Source: Carya illinoinensis
Taxonomy: Eukaryota; Streptophyta; Magnoliopsida; Fagales; Juglandaceae
Length of the DNA: 64,000 nucleotides
Direction of reading: 5' to 3'
Assembly: GCF_018687715.1 (NCBI RefSeq)
Contig: NC_056764.1
Location: forward strand, 12,929,501-12,993,500
The notes below the pieces were generated by a model, which made no database searches, had not been told where the DNA came from, and worked only from the letters and a program-made list of their open reading frames with translations. Made by a program: the position numbers and the translations under genes. Below are positions 1-12,549 of this stretch, in pieces. How positions within the stretch are numbered: the stretch's first letter is position 1; each line of letters starts with the position of its first letter.

Positions 1-735
1 AAAGGGGAGAAATTAGATGGGGAGAACTATGACATATGGCATCGCAAGATCCAATATATTTTAGATGAACAAGAGGTCTTGAAGGTCTTATCTCACTCCC
101 TAATGGAGCTTGAGAAAGAGGACTCGGACCAGTACAGGATAGATCAATTAGCCTATATGGAGTGGGCTAAGAAGTACCGGTGCGCGCTCATAATCATGTT
201 GAGCAGCATGCACAATGATCTAATGTGTGAGTTTGAGACCTATGACACTGCCCAAAGCATGTGGCAAGCCTTGAAGATGAAGTTTGGGAGAACTTCAGCC
301 ACTAGGTTACGTGGATTAACCATGAGGTTTGACTCCTATAAGATGCACTTTGACCATACAATGAAGCAGCATCTCAGGGCTATGTCGACCATGATCCGCG
401 AACTTAAGACAGCAGGAAACAACTTGATAGATGAACAGCAAGTCTAGGCAGTGATAAGATCACTACTAAATTCTTGGGAGAATATGAGCCAGAATCTTAC
501 GCATAACGAGAATATCAAAAATTTTGATGATGTCTTGCATCACTTGGAGGTTGAGCACCTAGAGGCTGCTAAGCCCAATCATACAACCTATGTGGCTAAT
601 TCTGGTTCGCACAAGGCATCAAGGCTTAAGCGCAAGAAGTCCAAGAATGGGGTAGTTGCTAGACAAATCAAGAAGGTGTCAGGAAATTCTCAGCGTAGCA
701 AGAGAGGCAAGTGCGAGAAGAAAAGTCAAAATTAG
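1..735 (+). pseudogene. gag: copia gag (capsid part), broken
   Basis: Frame 1 is open from the first base and reads as the copia capsid polyprotein: a YDIWHRKIQYIL-like segment at the left edge, then the helical UBN2/retrotran_gag-type region (MWQALKMKFG and following, residues about 85-140 of the visible part). The natural start lies upstream of the window. A TAG at 445-447 interrupts the frame, which then continues to a TAG at 733-735. The nucleocapsid continues in another frame, so there is a frameshift between about 711 and 735. Gag would form the cytoplasmic virus-like particle that packages element RNA. Not functional as it stands. Confidence 0.85.
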
Positions 736-1073
736 AGTGTTTCAACTGCGGAAACAAAGGCCACTTCGCTCGTGATTACACTGAGCCAAAGAATGTACAC
801 TCTGAATTTTCTTGCATTGTTTTTGTAACTAGCCATGTGATGGTTGCTCACTCTTATCCTGTGTGGACTGTTAATTCAGGAGCGACCAAACACATAACAC
901 GAGATAGAGTCAGATTTGTCGAGTATTGTCGGACTCCAGCTAGGAGCCGTGATATTAAGGTGGGGAATGGAGCTAGCGTGGAGGTATTGGGGTTTGGTAC
1001 CTACAAGCTGGACTTGTGGGGTGGCCGCACTCTTTTCCTCCACAATGCGCTGTATGCTCCCAAAATTCGATGA
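711..1073 (+). pseudogene. copia nucleocapsid knuckle and aspartic protease, mutated
   Basis: This frame holds a zinc-knuckle remnant CFNCGNKGHFARDY, with the final Cys of CX2CX4HX4C replaced by Tyr. It is followed by the protease active-site region WTVNSGATKHI. In copia proteases this motif normally has Asp before Ser-Gly; here codon 873-875 is AAT (Asn), so the catalytic Asp is lost. The LFLHNALYAPKIR stretch near the end matches the usual end of the protease domain. The frame then closes. The protease would cleave Gag-Pol inside the particle; this copy should be inactive. Confidence 0.85.
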
Positions 1074-1269
1074 AATGTACTTTCTATAGTTACTCTTTTA
1101 AGACTTAGTTTTTGTATTATGTTTGAAAATAACTATGTTTCCTTTTATTTGGGCCATGTGTTTTTATGGCAATGTTTTTCTTCAAGATGGTTTTATGACA
1201 ATGGATTTGGATTGTTCAAATATGAATGAGTCTATTGTTTTTCTTTTTGCATCTAATAATTTGGATTCA

Positions 1270-2096
1270 TATAAATGACATGCTAGGCTTGGCCATATAG
1301 GGCAAGATAGAATGGCTTGGTTACTTAGAGAAGGCTTGATAGGCAATTTCTCTAAGGTCATCTTGCCCACATGAACATTGTCTAATGGGAAAAGCTAAGA
1401 GAAAACCGTTTGGAAAAGCCACTAGGGCATCTTTTCAACTGCAATTAGTCCACTCAAACATATGTGGTCCAATGAGTGTGAGGGTAAGACATGGAGGTGT
1501 CTACTTCATCACTTTTATAGATGATTTTTCACGTTACGATCATGTCTATTTCATCTCCCATAATTCTGAAGCATTGGAGTGCTTCAGGCAATATCTAAGA
1601 ATGGTTGAGAATAAGTTAGACAAGAGTTTAAAACTCTAAGAACTGACCGAGGTTGAGAATATCTCTATGAGCAATTTAAAAGGCTCTGTGATGAAAAAGG
1701 AATAAAAAAACAGTTAACGATATCGAATACACCATAGCAAAATGGCATGGCGGAAATGAGAAATCAAACACTACTTGAAATGGTTAGGTCAATGTGGCAC
1801 AAGCAAACCTACCAATTTCTTTTTGGGGGGATACACTTTTAATTGCTGTCTATATTCTTAACCGAGTGCCCTTCAAATCAGTAGCTTCCACCCCATATGA
1901 ACTATGGACCTGCGAGAAATCCAATTTGAGTAACTTGCAGCCATGGGGTTCAACGGGTTTTGTTCATGATCTTTCTCATAAGTATAGGAAGTTTGGCCCT
2001 AGAGGGAAGAAGTGTATCTTTATAAGGTATTATGAACACTCTAAAGGGTATGTGTTAATAGGTAAACAAACGGATGGAAGTGTGACTGAGATTTAG
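1270..2096 (+). pseudogene. copia integrase (GAG-pre-integrase plus core), broken
   Basis: HARLGHIGQDRM near 1279 is the zinc-binding GAG-pre-integrase region; a TGA stands where Trp normally precedes His. The core follows at 1385-1639 with HSNICGPM, where the first catalytic Asp (usually HSDICGP) is Asn at 1457-1459. The second Asp (LRTDRG, about 1640) and the QNGMAEMRNQ stretch with the Glu are recognisable but lie beyond stops. The 1794-2096 frame (NLPISFWGDTL...) is the downstream integrase portion. Integrase would insert the cDNA into chromosomes. Multiple stops and frame changes make this a fossil. Confidence 0.85.
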
Positions 2097-2443
2097 TCAT
2101 GAGATATGGATTTCATTGAAAATGAATTTTCAAGAAGAGGTGACGTTTTTAGGAGTTTAGAACTTCATGAGATTGTGGAATAAGAGGAAAGTGCTCTAAG
2201 GAATTTAGTTGAGAATAGGGAAGAAATTCTTCAAGCTCCTACAAATTATAAAAAGGACTAGGAATTGAATCTGAGTAAGAGCGCATCACTTGTCAATCAA
2301 TCACAATAACCTCAGCTGCGTAGAAGCACACGTGAAAATATTCACCGTCGTCATTTTAAGATTGAAGGGGAAGCTTTTATGGTAGCTCTGCATGATGATG
2401 ACAAATCTAGGACAATTCATGAGGCTCTCTCATTTTTACTAAA

Positions 2444-3939
2444 GATGAGTGGATGAAAGCACTTAATGATGAGATTGAATCTATGAGGACTAACTAAGTC
2501 TGGGACTTGGTTGATCTACCAATAAGGCGTAAGGCTATTGGGAATAAATGAGTTCTTAAAGTCAAACGCAAGTCAGATGGATTAATAGATAGGTACAAAG
2601 CTCACTTAGTGGTGAAAATATATACCCAACAGGAGGGTATAGACTATGAGGAAACATTTTTACCTATAGTGAGGCTTGTCTCAATTCGCCTAATTCTAGC
2701 TATAGTAGCAAATATGGATTTGGAACTCTATCAAATGGATGTTAAGACAGCATTTCTCAATGGAGAACTAGATGAGGAGATCTTTATTGATCAAGCAATG
2801 GGTTTTGTGGTCAAAGGTCAAGAGCGCAAAGTGTGCAAGCTCAAACGATCTATATATAGCCTAAAACAATCATCTAGACAATGGTACCTCAGATTCCATC
2901 AAGCCATTCTCTTGAATGGGTTTACGATAATTATGGAGGACCATTGTGTCTATGTCAAAAGACCCAAGAAGAGTTTCATTATGCTGTCATTGTATGTTGA
3001 TGACATACTACTCGCTGGAAATGATAAAGGGTTGATAGTCGCTACAAAAGAGTGGTTATCCTTTAATTTTGAGATGAAGGATATGGATGAGGCATAATAC
3101 ATTCTGGGAGTTAAGATTTTCAGAGATTGCTCAAATAGACTTTTGTGTTTGTCCCAAGAGACTTTCATAAATGAAGTTCTCGAGTGCTTCCTAATGAGTG
3201 GATGTAAACCTATTGACACCCCTATTGCAAGAAGCGAGAACTTGTCCAAAGAGTTGTGTCCTAAGACTCAAAGAGAAAATGAAAAGATGGCACGTGTTCC
3301 TTATGCTAATGTTGTAGGTAGTCTGATGTACGCAATGATGTGTACTCGGCTTGACATTTGCTATGCAGTTGGTTTAGAGAGTAGATTCCAATCTAACCCA
3401 AGACTGGCTCACCGGAAAGTAGTCAAGAGGATTATGCAATACCTCAAGGGAACTGCAGACTATGTGTTGTGCTATCAGGGTTCAGATTTGCAGCTAAGAG
3501 GTTACAGTAATGCTGATTGGGACAGTGATCTAGATGAGCGCAAATCAACCACTGGGTATGTCTTTCTGCTCAACAATGGCGCAATTACATGGAGCAGCAA
3601 GAAACAACCATGTATAGCTTTATCCACTATGGAGGCAGAATACATACTTGTTTTGCAGCAGTTCAGGAGGTTGTTTGGTTACGGAGGATCCTTAAGCATT
3701 TAGACATTGGCACAGATACTTCAGATCTGCTGACGATATTCTGTGATAGCATGGTAGCTCTTGCATATGCTAAGGACTCAAAATATCATGATAGAACCAA
3801 ACACATAGATATAAGATATTACTACATCAGAGACATGGTAGCACAAAAGGAAGTGGTTCTGAAACACCTCTCTACGAGTCGCATGATTTCTGATCCCTTA
3901 ACAAAGCCTATAGCAAGAGATGATTTGAGGCTCATGTGA
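2444..3939 (+). pseudogene. copia reverse transcriptase and RNase H, broken
   Basis: The RT frame begins around DEWMKALNDEI (2444), with stops at 2495-2497 and again shortly before 2560. The conserved block GIDYEETF...QMDVKTAFLNGELDEEIF follows, and the catalytic YVDDILLAGND lies near 2992-3024. A TAA at 3095-3097 interrupts, then the same frame continues through the connection domain and RNase H (DWDSDLDERKSTTGYVF; STMEAEYI). A one-nucleotide shift near 3650 moves the rest (AAVQEVVWLRRILKHL...TKHIDIRYYYIRDMV) into another frame ending at 3939. RT converts element RNA to DNA and RNase H removes the template. The core YVDD is intact but the gene is not expressible as one protein. Confidence 0.9.
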
Positions 3940-5025
3940 GGAATCTAGGACTACATAAACTATAAATGTAATTTGTGTTTCAAATGACATTAAGATGTAA
4001 CCTTTCCTTTAAGATATTAATACAATATGATTTAGTTCTTGTCTTTATCGTATTGTTATTCTAATACACACACAAGATATGTCAACAGGCTTAGATCGGT
4101 TTACTCACATGAGCGATCACCTCTAGCGCTTGAGTACCGAGTAGAGATGAGACATTGTATCTTTAGATACTTGTCCAAAAGGATAAGGTGGTTGACACAA
4201 AGATATGTCATCTTAGTGGGAGCTAAGATGAGGTCCAATGAGAGGACTATGCATGGGTTACCCCACAACCTATGTAGCCTGTGGTTAGCCAGATGCGAGA
4301 TCCTCTTTGACTCATTGGAGGTTAGCAAATAGAGGAACTCGGGTTAGACACTTAAGGAGCGACTAGACTAAGATCTGTACGGTATTGATATAGACATATG
4401 CTCTTTGAGAAAGAGAAATCCACCGTAGCATGTGTTTCATACTACATGTGCTTATTGGACCAAATGAATAAGTGAGTAAATGGTTCCCCTCTTTCTCATT
4501 GTGTGAGTCTCATTTTGTTAAGTGTCCTTTACTTTTGACGATGTCATGAGATGGAGGTTGTAATGTCTACTACTTTGGCATGTTGACGATGCCATATTTG
4601 ATACAGTCGAAAAAGGCATTGCTGAGAAAGCGATTCGACCAAAGTTGAATGATATGAGTGCAAAGGGAAGATTATTTGATATCGCATCTTCGATAGTGTT
4701 TGCTGACGTCAAACTATGACGCTACATATTGGTAACGACTAAGTTTGTAAACATATTGAAATGATTTTGAGGTAGTTGAGCATTGTTTTGAGTTTTCTGA
4801 ACTCAAGAAGGTTAAAAAATGCTTGATCTGATGCAATCGAATGAGTTTAGGACATGACCAGACATTTTAGGGATGTTACTATACTGGTCTTATTTGTGAG
4901 AGATTTGGTGTAAGTACTCCCACCTTTCTGCAGATATGCTTTGTGGTCACATGGCCTATTTACTTGTATGAATAAGATTGAGAATATTAAAGAGATACAG
5001 ACCTGGGGTCTTGTCCACTGTGTAT
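3940..5025 (+). other. Long 3' untranslated region of the copia element
   Basis: No coding potential is seen between the end of RNase H and the polypurine tract. From about 4076 to 5025 the sequence is recognisably similar, in reverse complement, to about 7127-8100 inside the minus-strand LTR element (for example a shared 'gtcaacaggcttagatcgg' block at 4081 and its complement near 8085). The two elements therefore share their 3' regions. Confidence 0.75.
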
Positions 5026-5434
5026 AAGTGAGAGATGTTAAATGGAGGGGCGCCCCTCCTCTCATGAGTTTAACACATGGCTTTAAGCCATGCATTACTT
5101 GGTTATAACTCATGGCTTAAAGGCCATGCATTACCACCATTTATTTGGCAATTTAAGGCTGGCCTTTAAGGTCAGCTGTGTGGGGTGGGTTATATATAGC
5201 CCCCTTCAATTGTTTTTTTGGATTTATCTGAAATACACAAAAGCTCTCACTCTTTTTGTTCTCTCTTGATAAGATATTTAGGTTGTGGTTTTGTTAAGTG
5301 TTACTCTAGTTTTATACTACGTAGTACACTTTACTACTAGGAGGAAATGCTTGGATTTGTAAGTATGGAGAAATTTGTGGAGCAATTTTTTAAACTGAGC
5401 TTGAGGTATTTTTTTTGCTGGGTTTTTTCTAACA
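5026..5434 (+). repeat. Polypurine tract and 3' LTR of the copia element
   Basis: AAGTGAGAGA (5026-5035) resembles the copia polypurine tract. The LTR runs from TGTTAAATGG at 5036 to TTTTTTCTAACA at 5434 (399 bp). It contains a TATA-like TTATATATAG near 5191. Its end TTTTTCTAACA equals the end of the minus-strand LTR at 6705, which supports both boundaries. The matching 5' LTR is outside the window, so no target duplication can be checked. Confidence 0.75.
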
Positions 5435-6699
5435 AAAAATTTTGTAGTAAATTAGGATGATATGGTTTGGATTCTCAAACTAAGAGCTAAACTGGCTTTT
5501 GAGTGGTGCAATGATGAAACCGTTGTTTGTAGTAATGAATAAAATTGTCTAGATCGAACATATTAGTATATACCACAACACATCTGATCTTTTCTTTTCC
5601 TGCAAAGTTATATCACATTGATTGTTTATATACATATATATATAACATTGATTGTTTTTTATTTATTTATTATTATTATTATTTTATTATATAGCATTGG
5701 TTTGGATTCTGCCGTTGTGATATGATGCAGGATTTTTGCTTATTTAGTAGAGAGTATGGATCATACTTCTTGTGATATTATCTTTTATTCATAACTTAGT
5801 CTTTAGATGTTCAAAGTTGTGCATCTGTATGAGATCTCCCTGATTGCTCTTCCATTTTGGAATTGTAATTATAAGTTGTATTTTTGTTTTGTTTGAATGG
5901 ATTATTCTTATTGTTTGTAATTGAAAATAAAATTAAGAAAGATTTATGATTCTTTATTCTCATAAAAGGCTTCATTCCTTTTATTCAACTCTCTTGAGTG
6001 ATTAACACACAAAATCAGAAATTCTGTTTTTCTTCCTCTTAATGTTCGAACTTCAGCTTTTCTGTGGTGGATGTGTAGATGCAGATGTGTAGAGTTAGGT
6101 GGTTTGGCCTTTTTTGTGATGTTTTTGTGGATGAAGATGTATAAAGCTAGATGTTTTTGTTAGATTATTTACTTGTAAATTGAAAAGGCTGTTTGAAATT
6201 CAGAGGATCTACGTGAGGTTTAAATCTGAAAGCTGGTCTTGCATTTCTTTTATTTGTTGGGTGTTTTTTTTCCCTTTTTAACTATTTGTTGCATTCTCAT
6301 ACTTTTCTGCATGCTTTCTTTTATTTGCCAGTTGATTCATCTTTTTTGTTTTGATTTTTGTTGGGTGTGTTTTGTTGGGGGGGGGTGGTTATTGAAGAAA
6401 CCACATGTTCAAGATTAGTTTCTTATTGAATTTGGTGTTCCAAATAGTTAATATAGGTCTTTCATTTATGTTGAATTGGTTAATTTGGCATCACTAATTC
6501 TCACTGATGTTGTAGAATTGTATACATTTGTGCGAACAAACCTATGAAAACAGTCATGACAAACATTCAGATCTTATACGGTTGAACAAACATTGGCATT
6601 AGCACAATAGTCAACACACAAAATCAAAATTCCTATTTTTGTGTCTATTTGTCTAATAACTTTGTGGCGCTTTTTTTGTAATGTTGGTTAGTAATTTCA
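5435..6699. other. Non-coding AT-rich sequence containing a host duplication
   Basis: No ORF, RNA gene or transposon end is recognised. It holds one copy of a sequence repeated at 13740-14110 (see 5995-6400), short T-rich runs, and a G7-9 run near 6377. Confidence 0.5.
5995..6400 (+). repeat. Host tandem duplication, left copy
   Basis: The stretch with TGTAGATGCAGATG, AGATTATTTACTTGTAAATTG and ATGCTTTCTTTTATTTGCCA aligns in order with 13740-14110. Its first part (TTAACACACAAAATCAGAAATT near 6003) recurs near 6613. This implies a direct duplication with period about 610 bp, later split by the element inserted at 6705. Confidence 0.6.
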
Positions 6700-6704
6700 A
6701 TTTT

Positions 6705-6913
6705 TGTTAGAAAAACTATATCAGAATGCATAGCGGAAGCGATATTACCTTGTCGAAAATATCTTGGATCTAGTGCAATTGTTTCACAGATTCTCTGGCG
6801 TCGTTGATCATCCAAAATTTTCCCGTATTGATGGTGGAGTGTGCTATGTGGTAATATACCAGAACAACACCCACATATTCCACAACCTAGATGCTGGGAC
6901 TAGAGAGAACCAT

Positions 6914-6969
<56 letters not shown>

Positions 6970-7116
6970 TTCATCCAAGTCAAGTATCCAAAAGGGGGAG
7001 GGGTTATGTAAACAGCCCCTCTACTGTAACCCCCTGGCTGGCCATCATCAAGTCTCATGAAATGGCGCCACTTCATAACCCCCCATGAGAAGGGGAAGGG
7101 GTGCCCCTTTCTTACA
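6705..7116 (-). repeat. 3' LTR of the non-autonomous element
   Basis: On the minus strand it begins TGTAAGAAAGGGGCACCCC and ends TTTTTCTAACA (412 bp). It matches the 13317-13631 LTR throughout. Its extra length is mainly a (GA)n tract at 6917-6965 with flanking sequence that is absent from the other copy. It also shares its terminal TTTTTCTAACA with the copia LTR at 5036-5434. Confidence 0.8.
6917..6965. repeat. (GA)n microsatellite
   Basis: About 24 GA units inside the 3' LTR. Predicted Arg-Glu repeat peptides across it are artefacts of the repeat. Confidence 0.95.
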
Positions 7117-7126
7117 TCTCCCACTC
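7117..7126 (-). other. Polypurine tract of the non-autonomous element
   Basis: The minus strand reads GAGTGGGAGA directly before TGTAAGAAAGG, the copia-type arrangement for plus-strand DNA priming. The same arrangement (AAGTGAGAGA) is seen at 5026-5035. Confidence 0.7.
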
Positions 7127-10100
7127 ACACAGGTCTGCATCTCTCAATATGTTCTCAATTTTGTTCATATTGGTAAATAGGTCGTGCCGCCATCGAGCGC
7201 AATTGTGAAAGAAAAAAGGGAGCATTATACCAAATCTCTCCGAAAGAAGACTGGCATAGCAACATCCCTAAAAGTGTCTCGTTATGCCCCAACTCATTTG
7301 GTCACATCAGACTAAGCATTTCTAATCCCTCTCAAGTCTAAATGACTCAATTTAATGCTCAATCTCCGTAAAACATAATGTACTCACAGTTACATCGCAA
7401 CTCCTAAGAAACAACATAACTTGCCAGCAGTGAGTACATACTATTATCGATGTGTTACCAAATAGTCTTCCCTTCACCCTCATGTCATTCAGTTTTAGTT
7501 TAGTTGCTTTTCCAGCAATGTCTCTTTAAATTGTATCATTTATGGCCATAGATAATATGCCAAAGTAGCTGAAACTAAAACATCAACCTTGTGACATAGT
7601 CAAAGGTCTCCTAAGGGCATAAATAAATTAAGGTCATCAATTATGACCTTCAAGACTAATACGATGAGGAAATAGAGATCAATTCACTCACATCTATTAT
7701 TGGTCGCTAAAGCACATGTAGTATGAAATAAATGTTACGGTGAAATTCTCTTTCAAAAGGAAGAGCGTATATCTTATCTCAATACACCATATAAATCTTA
7801 GTGTAGTCGCTATCTCAGTGCCTAACCTGAGTCCCTCCATTTACTCGCTATCCAAAGCGCCAAAAAGGATCTCGCATCTGGCTAAACCACAAGCTACATG
7901 GATTGTGGGTAACCATGTACGGTCCTTAGACCTCATCTTAGCTTCCACTAAGGCGACATATTTTATGTGTCTTACAACTTATCCTTCTCTAAACAAGTTC
8001 CAAATGACACATTGTCTTATCTTTGCTCGCTACCCCTTTGTAGCACCAAAGGCGATCGCTCGTGTGAGTGAGCCGATCTAAGCCTGTTGACATACATTTT
8101 TTACCATAACTACCAAATATTATGGTGAATATGTGTGCTTACCAAAAAATGCTTCCAGCCACACCATATGATCCTAAAACACATCAGTGTCACGTGCATG
8201 ACAAGCAATACCATGACGAAGGGAAATCACATGATCAACTAAAAATAATCAAATCACAACTCTCAAGTGAAATTTTAGGACCATTTCTCTCCGTGCACAT
8301 TCTTATGTATAGTAACTTTTCAAAACATACACCTTCTAAGAGACTTTACTTTTATATATAAAAGTCATTAGCATTATCATGAAGTCAGCGAAGACTCATT
8401 GCGAATCTCATTGATGTCATACTCACAATTTTAAATCTTAGATTCTAGTAAGCAAGTTCTACATGCGACTTTTAAGAATCTTCAATGTGACCTCAAATGT
8501 CATTCAACAAACTAAATTTGTGACTTCAAGATTTCAAATGAATTTCTTGTACTCAACAAAAAGCATTTGAGATAACCATCATTTATTTTTCTTTTAAGGG
8601 TAAAGCGATGAGGGCCTTTGCCCACAAAGACAATCATAATAGTCTAGTCATTACTTTTAATGACAATCGTATCACAAATTCACTTAATCAAGTAAGCCAT
8701 ATTTACCCTCTAACAAGATCTCAACCTCTAACTCCCATGAGCAAACCATAATTGAAACACCAAATTGTATACAAGGAAAAACTAGATTCTTTAATATTTT
8801 CCATCTCATTAATTGTCTATGGATTTTGAACAAGAGCTCCTAGAAAATGTTTTTCTCATACATAGTCTCACAAGACGTAAAGTCTTAGCTACTTTTCACA
8901 AACTCACATCCATCACCTTGTAGTATAGAAAACCTCTCATAAGGCGACAATTAATAATCAAAGACAACCAGATCATCATGTCTCTCAATAGAGACATTTT
9001 TCTAAGACCGTCAATAGCTTTCAAAGAAACCCACTTTATTCAGTAGGTCGTTAATACAAACGACTAGGTAGATTGGGTATCTTTGAGTAGATGATTCGTT
9101 TAGGCCGCATGTAAACAGTACTAACAGCATTCATTTGCTTTTGGTACCAAAACAGTACAAGTAACAATCATGATCTCACAGTACTTGCACCTAAACATTA
9201 CAAAAAACTTAACCATCTAATTCTTCTACGAGAATCAGATATTTGACTATTTCAAGAAAAACTCTAATAAATGTGTGATCAATGGTTATCTAAAGGCAAC
9301 TCAATTAGTGCCAAGAGATGGATCTATACCTCTATCAACACCACTTTTTCTTTGTCAAACCGATCAATAACCCGGGGTTGGATCATATAATTAAAGTGAA
9401 TATCAGATTCTATATTGATGTTCCTACTATGTGAATTCTATAACTTTAATGGAGCCATATTATAAATATTCTCTTCTAATCTCTAAACGACAAGATAATG
9501 TTGATATATTGCTTCCACGCTATTTATAAGAATATTTATATTCTATGAATTTTAGGAGTCACTATCACTAATGGTACAACTTAACTCAAAGTTATACTTC
9601 CACTAGTTATTGAATTACTCTCACTATCTTCGACAATCTTTTAAAAAATAATAATAATAATTTAAGGTACCAGGCAATGTGGAATGAAACATAATGAAAC
9701 GTTCTTTCCAAAAGACAGGTGTTTTTTTTTTTAAAAAAAAAAGCCACAATACTCCACCCTCGCCGAAAAGTATGAGTAATTTTCTCGACTTAACCAAAAA
9801 TAATCAAGCTTAGGTCCTCTAAATAGAATTCATGTTTGCACAAAGTAGTCACATAAGCCAGCTCAATGGCAAATGAACTTGATTTAAGGACAACAAGTCA
9901 AAAATGAAGACTGCAACTGCTTTTACGCCATAATTCATTTAGAACTCCATTTTCAGCAAGTCATTAAATTGCAAGATAATTGTTTCCATCATATAACTCA
10001 TACGATTTCGATTTTGAAAAAATATGTTAACCGAAAATATATTTTCCTTAAAAAATTTAGAATCGTATTTATATGATTAAACAATATTTTTATTCCATGT

Positions 10101-12242
10101 TCTTATTATGCATCTCTAGGAACTTCCATATAGAAATGCTCATATTTGTCTTTTTCTCTTTGACTCTTCAAAATAAAGGAGATGGTTCTCATTAGCGAGA
10201 AAATCTTAATTTTCTCAAACTTCACACCCATCATCCTATGCCTCCACAGTATATTTTAATATATCATTTCCCCACCCAAGAAATAATATCACTGAGTCAA
10301 TGAGTGACCATCCAACTTCTAAATCTTTAGGAATTCTTACTAATACCACTACTTTCAAGAATTCTCAAATCAAATTAGGTCTATACTTCTCTAATATCGC
10401 ATTAAAAGCTCTAATAAAAGCATCTCTTTGTGAAACAAATGCAATATATAACGTTTTAGCTGCTAACTAGTGATATATCCTCATTTCTTGTTTACTCAAT
10501 ATTTTCATATTCCCCAGTCCACTATGAGAGAAAAGAAAATTTTGCAAGAAATTATCTTAGCCTAAAACCTATCTTGCATTAGTGCAACCACAAGCAAGAT
10601 TTTTTAGGCTTAATTAAGTCATACCTAATTATTCAGACTACCACAATTACCATGCAAACCTCCAAGGTACTTGGTATTACTCTCAATAGGTGCTCCTAAG
10701 TTTATATTTTTGCAAGAATCTACTTGTTCTCACTAGAGATAAATAAAATTTGAGCAATATTACCAGTGCTAATACCACATGGAGGTGCACTGATAAAACC
10801 TTTAAAATGAACGTGCCAATCAAGAATGTCCTCAACACTCTTGCACACTCAAATTTTAATGTCCTTACTCACCAGACATACTAGCCAGTTTTAGAGAGTA
10901 TGTTCTTATCCATGAGTTAATTTAAGTTGCTTCAAGATTATAATGCTTAACCTCTAATATAGGAGCAATTAATCTTTGCGTTACATAAATAATGCGCAAC
11001 TTCTATTATTACCCACAAGATTCTCAAAGGCAAAATAGTAGTTTAGCTCTATAGGACAGTTGATCCCATCAACTTCTATAAAAAATTGTAGTGCATGCAT
11101 CCTATGCGCACTTTCAATTTCACTCTAGACCTTTCAGAGGTTTTTACTATAATGATGATCTAAGATTATTTAACCCAGTTAATAATCTTATTTGTTTCCA
11201 ACTATTGCTCATGGAGGAGATTAATGAGACACTTTAGTCACATACATAATCTCGAGGCTTTCTTCTCAGTTATCTCAAAGTTACTAACCTATGCGCATCT
11301 AATTGCACACACATTTAAGAAATTTGATGCGTTAATTTAAATCAAAACAAAAATAATTAATACACATCGCAAGATTGAAAATTCGCTATGCTTCTTAATC
11401 ATCTCCTGCCCCTCAATGTCTAATTATTAATTTCTAATTTAATTTTTGTGCAAATTTATATCGTATAGGAGATTAATTCCAAATCAGTCTTAACCGTACT
11501 CCCACTAGGATAAGCAATCTACCGAGTTAGTCACATGCAAAAATAATTTCTTCCTAAATAGAAGAAATCAGTTTAAGCCAGTCGTAAGCATATACTAATA
11601 AAACTCAGGCTACTTAATCTTCTATATTATCACATTAAAAAATAATAATGACTAACTCTTAAAATTAGCCCAACAATACATGTGATAGAACAAGCTTATA
11701 CAATTACATGTAAACACAATACATGTACAAGAAATTCATCACATTTCATCCAAATAATTATTATTCACAAAAAATAATAATCTAAGCAATTTATAACGTA
11801 AAATAAAATGGCTAACAAAAGTGACGAAAATCATTTCATAATATCATAGCATGCATGTATTCAATAACCATAATAACATGCAAAAATATTTCAGATAAAT
11901 ATTCTATGCCACAATAACATGCTGAATAAATAAATAAAGTCAGCAAACTTACTAGCAAACTAGCTTGTTGTCCTTGTGTGTGAGGTCTTGACTTCAAATC
12001 ACCACCCAAACATTTTTTAAAAAACAATAACAGCCATGGGCCTCACCCTCTTGGCACCTAGCTGTAGAATAGGCCAGTGCCTGCTGGGCCCATGGCCCAA
12101 ATAGCCAAGTGGACCTTCTTTTTTAATAAAAAAAATTGGGCCACAATTAAAGAATAGCCCAGCCCATTTTGCAGCCCACAGCTTAAAAACAGGTTCTCAA
12201 CATGATTTAAATCAAGTCAAGATGGGCCATTAAAAAAAAAAT
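7127..12242 (-). other. Internal non-coding region of the non-autonomous element
   Basis: 7127-8100 is the 3' region shared in inverted orientation with 4076-5025. From 8100 to about 12030 the DNA is AT-rich with stops in every frame and no retroelement motif that I can find. A short T/A homopolymer block lies at 9720-9742. I see nothing else in it. Confidence 0.6.
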
Positions 12243-12245
12243 TAA

Positions 12246-12454
12246 GGTTCTGTTTAGTAATTGAGATGAAAATTTTGAGTTTAAGATAAAATATTAAAAT
12301 ATTATATTTCAATATTATTATTGTTTTGAGATTTGAATAAGTTAAGAAAAAGTTGAATTATTTATTATATTTATTATAGAGATTTGAAAAAATTATAATG
12401 ATGAAATGAAAATTTTAAATTGGAGATAAAAAATTTTTATTACCAAACCATACC
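12246..12454. mobile_element. Tourist-like miniature inverted-repeat element
   Basis: Ends GGTTCTGTTTAGTAAT and, on the other strand, GGTATGGTTTGGTAAT match at 12 of 16 positions. TAA duplications flank it (12243-12245 and 12455-12457), the target preference of PIF/Harbinger-derived elements. The interior is AT-rich and non-coding (209 bp). It is nested in the non-autonomous LTR element. The sequence type resembles small repeats I recall from Fagales; treat that as a weak hint. Confidence 0.65.
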
Positions 12455-12549
12455 TAAAACTTTATTTCATTAAGAAAAACGGCCCATAGAACCCAAGCCT
12501 TTTTATTAAGAAACCCCTAGCCCATATACATTCATCTTCTTCTTCAAAC

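Larger units (their letters stand above)
1..5434 (+). mobile_element. Ty1/copia LTR retrotransposon, 5'-truncated by the window, decayed
   Basis: Domain order gag, CCHC knuckle, protease, integrase, reverse transcriptase, RNase H is that of Ty1/copia (integrase before RT). The left end lies outside the window. The right end is defined by a polypurine-like AAGTGAGAGA at 5026-5035 followed by an LTR starting TGTTAAATGG and ending TCTAACA at 5434. About 1.1 kb of non-coding sequence separates RNase H from the LTR, unusually long for copia. Several stops and frameshifts show it is inactive. I did not assign a clade. Confidence 0.9.

Noticed and set aside
6764..7124. Open frames with Arg-Glu or Leu-Ser repeats
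   Set aside because: Translations of a (GA)n microsatellite within an LTR.
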